Assembly (NCBI RefSeq): GCF_000340565.2
Contig: NZ_CP007203.1
Coordinates: 217,898-281,897, forward strand
DNA: 64,000 nucleotides
Origin: Nodularia spumigena CCY9414
GTDB taxonomy: Bacteria > Cyanobacteriota > Cyanobacteriia > Cyanobacteriales > Nostocaceae
Direction: 5' to 3'
Numbering within the stretch: position 1 is the stretch's first letter; each line of letters begins with the position of its first letter. The position numbers and the translations under genes are program-made. Under the pieces are notes generated by a model, which made no database searches, had not been told where the DNA came from, and saw only the letters and a program-made list of their open reading frames with translations. Shown here piece by piece: positions 27,725 through 36,673 of this stretch.

Positions 27725-27795
27725 AACCTCACCCCAACCCTCTCCTTCTCCCAAAGGGAGACGCTACGCGAAAGTAAGGAGAGGGAGCCGGAATC
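27725..27795. repeat. Dispersed palindromic repeat
   Basis: CCTCACCCCAACCCTCTCCT is followed by CTCCCAAAGGGAGACGCTAC and AAGGAGAGGGAG, so short hairpins are nested inside a longer one. It combines the CTCTCCTT palindrome with the CGCTACGCGAA unit of the 22 kb cluster. The gap to argB holds no gene. Confidence 0.75.
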
Positions 27796-27934
27796 TTTTC
27801 TAATCCTGTAATGGAAAACTCTCCTCGCAGCAAAGGAAGCCCCAGAGAAGAACCAGGAATGCTGAAAGATTGTTGCAGGTTCCAATTTCTTCTAAACTGA
27901 CTAAATAAGTTTTAAATCTCAATAGCTCCTCGTG

Positions 27935-28825
27935 ATGGATAACGATTCGGAATATATCAGGGAAACGGAAGCTACTCGTGTACGTGTACTCAGTGAAGCA
28001 CTACCTTACATTCAACAATTTGTGGGTCGGACTGTTGTTGTCAAATATGGTGGTGCAGCTATGAAAGATAGCACCCTCAAAGACAAAGTAATGCGGGATA
28101 TTGTCTTTTTATCCTGCGTTGGCTTACGTCCCATTCTGGTACATGGTGGTGGACCGGAAATCAATAGTTGGTTAACTAAACTGGGTATTGAAGCACAATT
28201 TAAAAATGGTCTGCGGGTGACAGATGCGCCCACTATGGATGTGGTGGAGATGGTTTTGGTTGGTCGAGTTAATAAGGAAATTGTTTCTCTGATTAGCCGC
28301 GCTGGGGGTTTGGCGGTGGGACTTTGTGGTAAGGATGGTAATTTGATTACAGCCCGTCCCCAGGATCAAGAAGGTATCGGTTTTGTGGGGGAAGTGAGTG
28401 GTGTCAATATCAAAATTTTGGAAACTCTCTCTAGTAATGGCTATATTCCGGTGGTGTCTAGTGTAGCTACTGATGAGAAGGGTCAAGCTTATAACATTAA
28501 CGCTGATACTGTGGCTGGGGAAATTGCGGCCGCTTTGGGTGCGGAAAAGTTAATTTTACTGACTGACACGCCAGGTATTCTTAAGGATTACAAAGATCCA
28601 TCTAGTTTGATTCCGAAGGTAGATATTCGTCAAGCCCGTGAACTGATTACTAATGGTATCGTTAGCGGTGGGATGATTCCAAAAGTGAATTGTTGTGTGC
28701 GATCGCTTGCCCAAGGCGTAAGTGCGGCACATATTATTGATGGTCGCATTCCCCACGCTCTATTACTAGAGGTATTTACTGATGGTGGTATTGGGACGAT
28801 GATCCTTGGTTCTCAGTTTACGTAA
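27935..28825 (+). CDS. argB: N-acetylglutamate kinase
   Basis: ArgB phosphorylates N-acetylglutamate, the controlled step of arginine synthesis. In cyanobacteria it is inhibited by arginine and relieved by binding [14 protein letters not shown] and [11 protein letters not shown] are the phosphate-binding loops, with [23 protein letters not shown] in the C-terminal domain. The N-terminal helix with [18 protein letters not shown] marks the long, arginine-sensitive, PII-controlled type. The ATG at 27935 is preferred over the adjacent GTG at 27932. It is a single-gene unit and is not linked to argF at 1.9 kb. Confidence 0.97.
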   Translation: MDNDSEYIRETEATRVRVLSEALPYIQQFVGRTVVVKYGGAAMKDSTLKDKVMRDIVFLSCVGLRPILVHGGGPEINSWLTKLGIEAQFKNGLRVTDAPTMDVVEMVLVGRVNKEIVSLISRAGGLAVGLCGKDGNLITARPQDQEGIGFVGEVSGVNIKILETLSSNGYIPVVSSVATDEKGQAYNINADTVAGEIAAALGAEKLILLTDTPGILKDYKDPSSLIPKVDIRQARELITNGIVSGGMIPKVNCCVRSLAQGVSAAHIIDGRIPHALLLEVFTDGGIGTMILGSQFT

Positions 28826-28849
28826 AACCGGGAGGATTCTGATTTTTAC

Positions 28850-29311
28850 CTACCTGGGATAGTTGAAAATTACGCGTGAGCGCCCTGTGGATCTTACACG
28901 ATGCCGATTCATCTTCACCTGCGATCGCCCTCTCAATAATGTACGTTGCTGTGAATTATTATGGAAAATCACTGGATTAACTAGGGTTGAGTTCTGAATT
29001 ACGGGATTAATTAAAGTTGGATTAATCAACCCAGAATTAGGGTTCACATTCGGCTTAACTACAGGATAGGAGTGATAATCGCGATCGCTGCGTCTGGTGG
29101 GAATTAGCCCGGTTCTTGGATCTACAGGCATGGGGGTAGAAATCGGACTACCATAAATAAAAGAACCAACAGCAGGCGGCTGATTAATTCTCACAGTGTT
29201 ATTAATGATAATAACGCTCCCGGCAGCAGCCGGGGTCATTGTAGCGCTGATTACAGGGAAAATTATTCCTATTACCAGCCAATTCAGTTGTAAATGCTTG
29301 ATTTTTAGCAT
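28850..29311 (-). CDS. Uncharacterised exported protein, Asn/Pro-rich
   Basis: The 153-residue protein begins with a positively charged N-terminus and a hydrophobic segment ending at MTPAAAGS, so it is probably secreted. The mature part is rich in Asn, Pro, Ile and Arg with low-complexity repeats (NPTLINPVIQNSTLVNPVIF). The C-terminus is strongly basic (RGRSQVKMNRHRVRSTGRSR). I do not recognise a family. It is convergent with argB, 25 bp away. Confidence 0.65.
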   Translation of the reverse strand: MLKIKHLQLNWLVIGIIFPVISATMTPAAAGSVIIINNTVRINQPPAVGSFIYGSPISTPMPVDPRTGLIPTRRSDRDYHSYPVVKPNVNPNSGLINPTLINPVIQNSTLVNPVIFHNNSQQRTLLRGRSQVKMNRHRVRSTGRSRVIFNYPR

Positions 29312-29482
29312 ATTTTTGCTTACCTGTATTTGATAATTTGAATTGTTTCTCAGTAAATATCCGTAGCTACTTAGTTAGAATTTTAAACGTTTATCAACTT
29401 CCATTGTGTCAGCTTTTAATAAAGTTCTCAAAAGTTGGCTGAAATGGCAAAATTTAAAGCAGTGCTGATTGGTGTGTAAAAC

Positions 29483-30001
29483 GTGAGTACAGAAAGTTTA
29501 GAAATTGCCAGAAGTCGTTATCAGGCTGGAAAACTTAACTTTGAAAATGGGAAATATCGAGAAGCTGTGGAAAATCTGGAAAAAGCCAGCGCCCTGTTAT
29601 CTCGAAATTCTCGCCTTGGGGGTGAAGTTGAAATTTGGCTGGTAACAGCTTATGAAGCAGCCGGTCAGACCGAAGAAGCGATCGCTCTTTGTCAACAACT
29701 CCAACGTCATCCTTTCCCAGAAACGAGCAAACAAGCAAAGGATTTACTTTATATTTTAAAAGCTCCGAAACTCCAACGCCCCAGTGAGTGGATGACCGAA
29801 ATCCCCGATTTAGGCACATTGTCTGATAATGATGCCAAAATGAGAGCATCTGGAAATTCCCCGAAATCGGCTCGCCAAGCACCTGCTGAACCAGAATTAG
29901 TAGACCTCAGCCAGGTGAATACCCAAGATAATCGCTTTATTTGGGTGTCACTAATTGTGATTGTGCTAACACTCTCATACTTGGCTTGGTTAAGTTTTTA
30001 G
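29483..30001 (+). CDS. TPR protein with C-terminal membrane anchor
   Basis: The start is a GTG at 29483. The 172-residue protein has two TPR-like units at the N-terminus (ARSRYQAGKLNFENGKYREAVENLEKA; EVEIWLVTAYEAAGQTEEA). A disordered Pro/Ser/Ala linker and a single C-terminal membrane helix (FIWVSLIVIVLTLSYLAWLSF) follow. Tail-anchored TPR proteins act as scaffolds at the membrane. It precedes the DUF3153 lipoprotein by 88 bp on the same strand; the pair may work together. Confidence 0.8.
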   Translation: MSTESLEIARSRYQAGKLNFENGKYREAVENLEKASALLSRNSRLGGEVEIWLVTAYEAAGQTEEAIALCQQLQRHPFPETSKQAKDLLYILKAPKLQRPSEWMTEIPDLGTLSDNDAKMRASGNSPKSARQAPAEPELVDLSQVNTQDNRFIWVSLIVIVLTLSYLAWLSF

Positions 30002-30089
30002 GATTTTCCATTAAGCCACACAAGCTATCATCCAGAATTAGTATTAGTCAAGATTAGTTACGAATATTTGACTTTTTGGGAGATATATA

Positions 30090-30992
30090 ATGAATGCTTC
30101 TATTTTCAGAAAGATTTTACTGAAATTCATTAGAGCCTTGAGTTTTGTGTTCATAAAAATAAGATTATTCATCAAGCTGATGAGTCGGAATCTCATTCAT
30201 CGAATCTTTCCGATAAAAAATCCTATTTTGTGGCTGGTTCTGTTATCGTCACTGCTGCTAACTGGTTGTGTCGATTACGATGCAGGAGTGAAGTTTAATA
30301 ACTCAAATAGTGGCGAAATAGTACAGCATATTAAATTGGGAGAACGACTCACCAGCTTTAGTGGTGATTATGTATATGAATGGTTACACAGCATAGAACG
30401 TCGCGCCCGTCAACTAGAAGGCAAAACCCAACGGATTTCTCCAGAAGAAATTATTGTCAAAATTCCCTTCAGTAATGGTCAAGAGTTGCAAGAGAAATTC
30501 AACGATTTTTTTAACTCTCGGACTAATCAAAAAGCAGAGGCTGTGCAGAAAGCACCTGAATCAGCAACACCGAAAATTGAATCTAATTTACTGATAGATC
30601 AAAACAATTTTGTGCTGTTAGTGAAGAATCGCTTAATTTATGATTTAGACTTGCGATCGCTCTCCTTAATTGCCAGCCGAGGTAACGTCCTGTCTGATAC
30701 TGAATCAATTCTCAACCTCAAATTTAGCTTAAAAACCCCTTGGGGAGCCAGAAATATGCAACAAACCGAAACTGCTATCAGTCCCCAAAAGCAAGGAAAG
30801 CAGTTAGTATGGCAGCTCAAACCCGGTGAACTCAACCATATAGAAGTAGTTTTCTGGTTACCTAATCCCCTCGGTATTGGTGGTTTATTAATTATCCTGT
30901 TCATCTGGGGAGGAATTTACCTAAGATATACTTTTATGCCAGATCCCAGAGTTCAATTTGCACCTGATACCAAAGTAGCAGCGACCGAGTAA
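30090..30992 (+). CDS. DUF3153 lipoprotein
   Basis: This cyanobacterial membrane protein has a lipobox LLLTGC with the lipidated cysteine at residue 60. The region from Met31 would make a normal lipoprotein signal, but the ATG at 30090 has a good GGGAG site, so the longer start is kept. The mature domain begins DYDAGVKFNNSNSGEIVQ, the usual DUF3153 start. The C-terminus has a second hydrophobic segment (GIGGLLIILFIWGGIYLRY), so both ends are membrane-attached. The function of DUF3153 is unknown. Confidence 0.85.
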   Translation: MNASIFRKILLKFIRALSFVFIKIRLFIKLMSRNLIHRIFPIKNPILWLVLLSSLLLTGCVDYDAGVKFNNSNSGEIVQHIKLGERLTSFSGDYVYEWLHSIERRARQLEGKTQRISPEEIIVKIPFSNGQELQEKFNDFFNSRTNQKAEAVQKAPESATPKIESNLLIDQNNFVLLVKNRLIYDLDLRSLSLIASRGNVLSDTESILNLKFSLKTPWGARNMQQTETAISPQKQGKQLVWQLKPGELNHIEVVFWLPNPLGIGGLLIILFIWGGIYLRYTFMPDPRVQFAPDTKVAATE

Positions 30993-31014
30993 GAAGCAGG
31001 GGTGAGCAGGTAGG

Positions 31015-31125
31015 GTGCGTTATGGACGTTAGGACTAACGCACCGATAAGTTAGGATGGTGCGTTGCGCTACGCGACAACACACCCTACTTCTAAAATTG
31101 CCAATCCAAAATCCAAAATTAATTG
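31015..31125. repeat. Dispersed TGCGTT and CCAAAATCC repeats
   Basis: The sequence GTGCGTTATGG with GTTAGGACTAACGCACC, and later GGTGCGTTGCGCTACGCGAC, forms several alternative hairpins between convergent genes. CCAATCCAAAATCCAAAATT follows. It may terminate both the DUF3153 gene and pdxH. Confidence 0.6.
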
Positions 31126-31135
31126 CCCCTACTAC

Positions 31136-31780
31136 TCAAGGTGATAAGCGCTCAATTTTCCAATTGTGATTATTGCCGCGAGTATACAGCAAGCGGTCAT
31201 GCAGACGACTGGAGCGACCTTGCCAAAACTCAATTTCTCTGGGGATGACTCGGTATCCTCCCCAATGAGGTGGACGGGGAACTTCCTGATTTTTATATTT
31301 GTCCTGAAATTCCTGCAATTGTTGCTCTAAAACTTCCCTCCCCACAATTACCTCACTTTGATTAGAAGCCCACGCACCTAAACGACTATTGGGCGGTCGC
31401 ATTTCAAAATAACTATCAGACTGTTCTGGGGAAATTTTCTCGACTGTCCCCACAATTCTGACTTGACGTTCCAATTCCGCCCACCAAAAGACTAAAGCTG
31501 CTTGGGGATTTGCTGCTAGTTCTTGTCCTTTATGACTGTTGTAATTAGTGAACAAAACAAAGCCCCGTTCATCGAAATCTTTCAGCAATACCATTCTGGC
31601 TGAAGGCTGACCATCTGGTGTAGCAGTAGCCAGAGTCATAGCATTCGGTTCAGGAAGTTGGGCTGCTAATGCTTGCTCAAACCATTTTTTAAACTGAATA
31701 AAGGGATTAGGGTTAATCTCGGTTTCACTCAAACCTTCCAAGGTGTAATCTTTGCGAAGGTCTGCTACGGTCTTGTCCAT
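31136..31780 (-). CDS. pdxH: Pyridoxamine 5'-phosphate oxidase
   Basis: This FMN enzyme oxidises pyridoxamine or pyridoxine phosphate to PLP. The 214-residue protein has the FMN-binding segment [25 protein letters not shown] and [19 protein letters not shown]. The conserved motif [14 protein letters not shown] and the C-terminal dimer signature [24 protein letters not shown] are also present. It is a single gene, adjacent to the end of the TnpB element. Confidence 0.96.
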   Translation of the reverse strand: MDKTVADLRKDYTLEGLSETEINPNPFIQFKKWFEQALAAQLPEPNAMTLATATPDGQPSARMVLLKDFDERGFVLFTNYNSHKGQELAANPQAALVFWWAELERQVRIVGTVEKISPEQSDSYFEMRPPNSRLGAWASNQSEVIVGREVLEQQLQEFQDKYKNQEVPRPPHWGGYRVIPREIEFWQGRSSRLHDRLLYTRGNNHNWKIERLSP

Positions 31781-31804
31781 GTCAATTTGTATATTTTAGA
31801 TAAG

Positions 31805-31900
31805 TTTGTTGACACTCACCGGCCTAAAGGCGCGGTGATTCTTTGTTCACAGACCCAACTTGCTCATACAGGATTTCTCCAACATGAGTAGCGGTCGAAT
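31805..31900 (-). ncRNA. Probable right end and omega RNA region of the TnpB element
   Basis: On the tnpB strand, CACCG-CGCC-TTTA-GGC-CGGTG folds into a hairpin (31817-31837) that overlaps the tnpB stop codon and is followed by GAGTGTCAAC. In IS605/IS1341-type elements the 3' end of tnpB and the right end encode the guide (omega) RNA, with the guide reading into the flank. The hairpin and terminal GTCAA are visible; RNA production is inferred. Confidence 0.5.
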
Positions 31901-33068
31901 CTCCCAAAGCGTTCGGATCTATGCTTCGACTTCGGTCAGCATCCATCCAAGTTCCCGTATGCCCTACGGTACTCAAGGCTAATTTCAGAATATTGATAGC
32001 AGCATTCCAGTCCCTATCTAAAACAAACCCACATTCACAAATATGACTTCTTGTTGATAAAGACTTTTTGACCATTGCCCCACAACTAGAGCATTCTTGA
32101 GAAGTATAAGCAGGATTAACAGCTACAGTTATCTTGCTAAACTTAACACCAAAATACTCTAACCATTTCCTGAATTGATACCAACCAGCATCATTAATAG
32201 ATTTAGCGAGACAATGATTTTTCACCAAATTTTTAATCCTCAAATCTTCATAGGCTACCAAATCGTTAGACTGGATTACGCAACGCGCCACTCGCTTGGC
32301 GTGTTCTTGACGTTGCCTACTTATTTTGAGGTGTACTCGCCCTAATTTATTAATGGCTTTTTTCCGGTTAGCAGAGCCTTTCTTTTTACGAGAAACACGA
32401 CGTTGATAAAACTTTAATCGTTTTTCTCCTGTGCGATAAAATCTAGGATTAGGTTCACTATGCCCATTACTATCAGTGTAGAACTCTTTCAGACCCATAT
32501 CCAAGCCTATGATTTTACCAGTTGGATCTGTTTCTACTTTGTTCTCTACACTAATTAAAAATTGGGTGTAATATCCGTCAGCGCGACGTACCAACCTAAC
32601 TCGTTTTACCTGTTCTATGGGGTAAAAATTTAAATCCCACGTTCCTTTTAGCTTAAGCTTGCCAATTCCTTTCTTGTCTGTGAAAGTTATTTGTTTTCTC
32701 GTTTCTGACAACTTCCATCCAGAAGTTTTGTATTCCACTGAACGGTTATTTTTTTGAAATTTTGGATAACCTTTCTTCCCCGGAATACCTTTTTTGCAAT
32801 TGTCATAAAAACGGGATATTGAGCTATAAGCTCTTTCTATCGCGGCTTGACAAGCACTAGAATTTAAACAATTAGCAAAAGAAAACTCTTGTCTGATAGC
32901 TTTACTTAGACGATATAATTCTTTTTGTCCTACTCCTTTATTATCCATCCAAAACCGGATAGCTTTGTTGCGGACAAATTGAGCCGTTCTTATCGCCTCA
33001 TCTATAGCAGCATATTGAGTTGTTTTGCCTCGTAGTTTAAATTCTAAAACTATCATTTGCGTCAACAT
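31824..33068 (-). CDS. tnpB: IS605/IS1341-type TnpB, RNA-guided nuclease
   Basis: The 414-residue protein is complete. The N-terminal helical REC-like part carries the signature VRNKAIRFW. RuvC-I is GLDMGLKEF (D190), RuvC-II YEDLRIKNL (E274), and the zinc finger CSSCG...CECG (C326, C329, C344, C346) leads to RuvC-III DRDWNAAINI (D353). All three acidic residues needed for cutting are present, in positions close to those of ISDra2 TnpB. No TnpA transposase gene is near, so this is a solitary tnpB that would need a TnpA in trans to move. Confidence 0.92.
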   Translation of the reverse strand: MLTQMIVLEFKLRGKTTQYAAIDEAIRTAQFVRNKAIRFWMDNKGVGQKELYRLSKAIRQEFSFANCLNSSACQAAIERAYSSISRFYDNCKKGIPGKKGYPKFQKNNRSVEYKTSGWKLSETRKQITFTDKKGIGKLKLKGTWDLNFYPIEQVKRVRLVRRADGYYTQFLISVENKVETDPTGKIIGLDMGLKEFYTDSNGHSEPNPRFYRTGEKRLKFYQRRVSRKKKGSANRKKAINKLGRVHLKISRQRQEHAKRVARCVIQSNDLVAYEDLRIKNLVKNHCLAKSINDAGWYQFRKWLEYFGVKFSKITVAVNPAYTSQECSSCGAMVKKSLSTRSHICECGFVLDRDWNAAINILKLALSTVGHTGTWMDADRSRSIDPNALGDSTATHVGEILYEQVGSVNKESPRL

Positions 33069-33203
33069 CTCCTACGCAAAATAAGATAACATAATGAAAG
33101 TCGCCCTGCAAGGGCGTTCGCGTAGCGTCTCGCAGAGAGGCTTTAAACCCAAATTTTTGGTAAATAAAAGAAGTAGCCTATTTATTTGGCTGTGATCCCA
33201 CAC

Positions 33204-33482
33204 GTGACAAAAAGCATTGTGAGTGCCAAACGTCTGCCAGAAACTACCGCCCATGTCAGAATTATCCGTCAATCGTGGCAACTCGGCTTTCTTGAGGGGG
33301 AAGTAAGTGCGGGTAACTTCGAGTGGCATTTCCAATGGCATTTTCGCCGAGGAGAACTGTCTGTTAAGCCTTCCCAAGGTCGCGCCCTGATTAAAGAACC
33401 ACTCGGTCGCTTCTTAGAAAAACAGGATTATCAGCTAGAACCTGGGGGAGATTATGCTTTTACTATTAGGGCTGAACTTTAG
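33204..33482 (+). CDS. DUF3146 family protein
   Basis: This small cyanobacterial protein of 92 residues has SAKRLPETTAHVRIIRQSW, GNFEWHFQWHFRRGELSVKPSQGRALIKEPLGRFLE and GGDYAFTIRAEL, which match DUF3146. Two GTGs are possible starts: 33204 (preferred) and 33219. The earlier frame from 33186 would need TTG. Function is unknown. It is placed right after the TnpB element's left side. The antisense frame at 33072-33377 is rejected. Confidence 0.82.
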   Translation: MTKSIVSAKRLPETTAHVRIIRQSWQLGFLEGEVSAGNFEWHFQWHFRRGELSVKPSQGRALIKEPLGRFLEKQDYQLEPGGDYAFTIRAEL

Positions 33483-33556
33483 TCATTGGTCATTAGTCAT
33501 TGGTCATTGGTCATTAGTCATTAGTCATTAGTCATTGGTCATTGGTCATTGGTTAT
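33482..33556. repeat. STRR heptamers (TCATTGG / TCATTAG)
   Basis: About ten 7-bp units TCATT(G/A)G run through the end of the DUF3146 gene region to the end of the YqgF-like gene. The stop codon of the YqgF-like gene lies in the repeat. Confidence 0.9.
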
Positions 33557-33989
33557 TGCTAGTTAGGCGATTTAAGTATCTTTCAATTAGGAGGAGGGCA
33601 ACTATGTCATCTATGGGTCGTGGTGGCTGTCTCATGCCCTGTGGTAAGAGTTTTGTGAGTCCTTTGGGTGGGTACATCTGCCAATAGCGATCGCGTGCTT
33701 CTAAGGTACTGTAGCGCTCATCTACTAAAATTATACTTAGTTGCTCTACCAATGCTTCTCGCAGTTGTTGCTTCCACTGTTTAGATGTGGTTTGATTACC
33801 CATGACTAGCAAGGAAACGGGAAATTGTTGACGCAGTGTTTCAATGGTCGCGATCGCCTTTTGTGCCGTCACCACTTGGTGATAGTACAATTGCCTATCT
33901 AGTCCCATGACTGCTAGACCACATTTATCTTTACCGGGATCGAAGCCCAAGATCACTGGTTGTGTTGGTGAAAATTCACTAAAAGTCAT
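33546..33989 (-). CDS. YqgF/RuvX-like RNase H-fold nuclease
   Basis: The 147-residue protein has the RNase H-fold strand GFDPGKDKCGLAVMG (D17 and D21 as candidate metal ligands), VSLLVMGNQTT, DERYSTLEARDRYW and the C-terminal DDIVALLLIERYL. This is the YqgF/RuvX family, whose best-known member matures 16S rRNA. Cyanobacteria often have a second, diverged member, and this one may be it. The C-terminus ends in the STRR repeats (LTSNNQ). It lies 52 bp from the DUF3084 gene on the same strand and may share its transcript. Confidence 0.8.
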   Translation of the reverse strand: MTFSEFSPTQPVILGFDPGKDKCGLAVMGLDRQLYYHQVVTAQKAIATIETLRQQFPVSLLVMGNQTTSKQWKQQLREALVEQLSIILVDERYSTLEARDRYWQMYPPKGLTKLLPQGMRQPPRPIDDIVALLLIERYLNRLTSNNQ

Positions 33990-34041
33990 AATAGATACAC
34001 TTAAATTCGAGTAATATTTTTATGTAATTATTTTTAAATTT

Positions 34042-35448
34042 TTAGGTGCTAAGAATCACTTTACCGTTGAAAATTGCCAATAGCTTTATTCTTAAAGGCC
34101 CTGCGGTATAAGTATCCTCCCTGGCGATCGCTTTAATTTCTAACGGTTGCTCATACTGTCTTAATTGTAAGAAAAAGCGTAAATGAGAACCTTCTCTTAA
34201 CACACCCTCGACAATTCCGGCATTACGCGCCCGAAATTCCGAAGCAGAAATCACCAAATCCAGTCTTTGTGATAGCTGGTAGGATGTCATAGTTTTGGGG
34301 TCAGCAGTAGTTGTAGCTAGTACCTCGCCTTCGGAAAAGATTAATTGATTTCGGGCTGCATCCGCAAAAAATTCTATCTGGTTTTCTCCCCTCACGTAAT
34401 TACCCGCAGAAAAGATTCGCACAACGTACTCTTGACCATCGTTAATCTGCTGGCTGAGTTGTTCTACTCTTTCCTGGGTAACGCGCAGCAGCTCTTTATT
34501 TGTGGGATTTTCCCCAGGTTCAGTTAATTGAATGTTGGCATTTTGGTTAGCTGCTTGCAAAAGTTCTATTACCGCTTGACGGGCTGCACTGGCTTGATTG
34601 ACGCGAACCAGGTTTGCAGCTAGCACTTGATTGCGAACTAGGGCGAGCTTACCTAGACGTAAGTCACGGTATGACTGATAATATTGTTCCAGCCTTGCCA
34701 CTTCTTGTTCTAAATAATTCTGTTGTTTTTCCAATTCTTTCAGGCGAGATTCCCTTGTGGCTATCACTTGCTCTCGCGAAGCAATTTCTTGATTGCGTTG
34801 TTTGATTAGTCCATCGAGTTGGGCAATTTTGCGATCGCGCTGGTCAATAGCTGTTTTAGCTTCCTCAATGGCTGTTTTCGCTTGGGCATAAAGTCGTTCC
34901 CGTTCTGCCTTCAGTTCTTCAATAGCCCCCTGCAAAGTCTCTCTTTGATCGTAAACGCTTTGCAGTTCAGTTAAGGCTTGTTTATATTGATTTACTACTT
35001 CACCTAACTGCTTTTGGGTACGTTGAAGTTGAGTTTCTGTTGCTTTTTGTTTAGCGTTAGCTGCTTGCAAAGACTGATTAATTACCTGCAACGCTTGCTG
35101 TGCCTTGTTTTTTTCAATTCTAGCGGTGCTTAACTCAGTCTCTACCTGACTTTTCTCAGTTTCCGCAATTTGGAGCTGTTCCCGGTTGTTTCGCAGGTCT
35201 TTTTGAATATCTTCTAGCTCAAATACCCCCTGCCGCAATCCTTCATCAGCAGCAAATAATATGCCTAATGTTGAGGCCGAAATCAATGCCCCCGTAAAGA
35301 TTGTTACCAATACAGCCGTTTTTTTAGGACGCAGGTTAAACAGTGAGAGGCGTGCTTTGCCAACTCGTGTGCCAATGCGATCGCCCACGGTGGCAATTAC
35401 GCCCCCCAAAATTAAAATCGCTGCGATCAGGATGTACCCGGTGGTCAT
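34042..35448 (-). CDS. DUF3084 family membrane-anchored coiled-coil protein
   Basis: The 468-residue protein starts with two membrane segments (YILIAAILILGGVIATVGD and VLVTIFTGALISASTLGILFA) joined by the signature DRIGTRVGKARLSLFNLRPKKT. A long coiled coil (about residues 75-250, heptads of L/E/Q/K) and a C-terminal alpha/beta domain follow. This arrangement defines DUF3084, an envelope or cytoskeletal-scaffold type of protein in cyanobacteria and deinococci. Function is unknown. It is in the same direction as the YqgF-like gene downstream. Confidence 0.9.
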   Translation of the reverse strand: MTTGYILIAAILILGGVIATVGDRIGTRVGKARLSLFNLRPKKTAVLVTIFTGALISASTLGILFAADEGLRQGVFELEDIQKDLRNNREQLQIAETEKSQVETELSTARIEKNKAQQALQVINQSLQAANAKQKATETQLQRTQKQLGEVVNQYKQALTELQSVYDQRETLQGAIEELKAERERLYAQAKTAIEEAKTAIDQRDRKIAQLDGLIKQRNQEIASREQVIATRESRLKELEKQQNYLEQEVARLEQYYQSYRDLRLGKLALVRNQVLAANLVRVNQASAARQAVIELLQAANQNANIQLTEPGENPTNKELLRVTQERVEQLSQQINDGQEYVVRIFSAGNYVRGENQIEFFADAARNQLIFSEGEVLATTTADPKTMTSYQLSQRLDLVISASEFRARNAGIVEGVLREGSHLRFFLQLRQYEQPLEIKAIAREDTYTAGPLRIKLLAIFNGKVILST

Positions 35449-35617
35449 CTTTAGCTACCGAATTGGTTCCAGATACAGCCTACTACTTTCATTCATTACC
35501 TTGCAGAGGATGGAAAATAGGCAATAGCTGAAATTACTCACGATTGTAGACTTACCTCCAGCTATGGGTGTCATTTTTAAGAACACAACACTTGCCACTC
35601 CACCTCCGAGATTGCTT

Positions 35618-36289
35618 TTAAGTGAACTGCCTACTTAAGGTAACAGGTTTATGCACAGTAATCTTCTTTTTGTGGATAGAAATCATCTCTTTTTCACGCA
35701 AGTCCCCTAGTAAGCGAGTCACGGTGACACGAGTAGAACCAATTGCTTCAGCGATCGCCTGATGAGATAGCTTCAGATCAATCGTAATCCCATCTGCACA
35801 AGGAACACCAAAATCACGACAAAGAATTAACAAAAAACTCACCAATCTCGAACCCATATCCCGGTGAGCCAAGGTTTCAATCATCATCTCTGTTTGTAAA
35901 ATCCGCGAAGAAAGGCCGCGCAGCATCAACATTGATAATTCTGGATTTTCCTTAAACGCTTGCTCTACCTGTTCAATTGGCGCTGACAGTAACTCTACAG
36001 GCGTAAATGCCACTGCATGGTAAAATCTATCTGACTTATTTCCTGTCAGTAATGACAGCACACCAAAAACACTATTTTCCCGCAGCAGTGCTACCGTTAT
36101 TTCCTCTCCTGCCTCGTACACCCTGGAAAGTTTCACAGCACCCTTCAAAAGAAAATAAACTCGTTCAGCAGGATCGCCGGGAAAAAATATTGTTTTATTG
36201 CGTTCAAACGTTTCTACAACTGGAGGAAATGCTCCGGTCGCCATCTGACGAAATACATTTGCTAGGGCTTTATCTTGTGTCACGATCAT
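35618..36289 (-). CDS. ntcA: Global nitrogen regulator NtcA (CRP/FNR family)
   Basis: NtcA senses 2-oxoglutarate, with PipX as coactivator, and activates nitrogen-assimilation and heterocyst genes at GTA-N8-TAC sites. The sensor domain ([23 protein letters not shown]) and the DNA-recognition helix in [25 protein letters not shown] are essentially those of Anabaena NtcA. The start [12 protein letters not shown] at 36289 has a strong GGGGAAGGGAG site. An upstream in-frame extension to 36307 is unlikely. A candidate NtcA box lies 89 bp upstream, consistent with autoregulation. Confidence 0.98.
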   Translation of the reverse strand: MIVTQDKALANVFRQMATGAFPPVVETFERNKTIFFPGDPAERVYFLLKGAVKLSRVYEAGEEITVALLRENSVFGVLSLLTGNKSDRFYHAVAFTPVELLSAPIEQVEQAFKENPELSMLMLRGLSSRILQTEMMIETLAHRDMGSRLVSFLLILCRDFGVPCADGITIDLKLSHQAIAEAIGSTRVTVTRLLGDLREKEMISIHKKKITVHKPVTLSRQFT

Positions 36290-36377
36290 CTCCCTTCCCC
36301 TACCCAATGCCGGAAAAACAAAAACTGATTACCTAAGAATACACCTGAAAAATCAATAAAGCACCGTCAACCTTTCT

Positions 36378-36391
36378 GTACATTCCTATAC
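36378..36391 (-). promoter_or_regulatory. NtcA box (GTA-N8-TAC) upstream of ntcA
   Basis: The sequence GTACATTCCTATAC is a perfect GTA-N8-TAC in both readings. It lies 89 bp upstream of the ntcA start, consistent with positive autoregulation known for heterocystous cyanobacteria. The rest of the gap to fabI (36392-36673) holds no gene. Confidence 0.7.
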
Positions 36392-36673
36392 TCAAATCCA
36401 TAACTTCATAGTTATTTGTTCATAATGATACATAATTTTTGCTGTTTTTAGCTAGTAGTTGTTATAAGTTCTCGCACAGTTGTGGTCGTCAGGTTTTTTC
36501 CCAAAAAGTTCACGATATCTTGAGAATATCTTCAGGATTATCTGGAGAAACTTTTCAGAAAACAGTTCTCCTGATGATCATTTTTGCAAATTATGTGCAG
36601 AAGCAAGACAAACTCGCCTCAGATTCTAGTATTGTAAATATGCTCCTAATGATTGATCACATTCATAATTTAT

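Noticed and set aside
33072-33377. 101-residue antisense frame over the DUF3146 gene
   Set aside because: The plus-strand DUF3146 protein has clear family signatures; the antisense frame includes translated repeat DNA.
33482-33556. Possible CRISPR array in TCATTGG repeats (also 16403-16457 and 59780-59812)
   Set aside because: Units are 7 bp and directly adjacent, without spacers; these are STRRs. No repeat-spacer pattern or cas gene is present in the window.
36007-36336. 109-residue plus-strand frame over ntcA
   Set aside because: It is antisense to ntcA and without protein family features.
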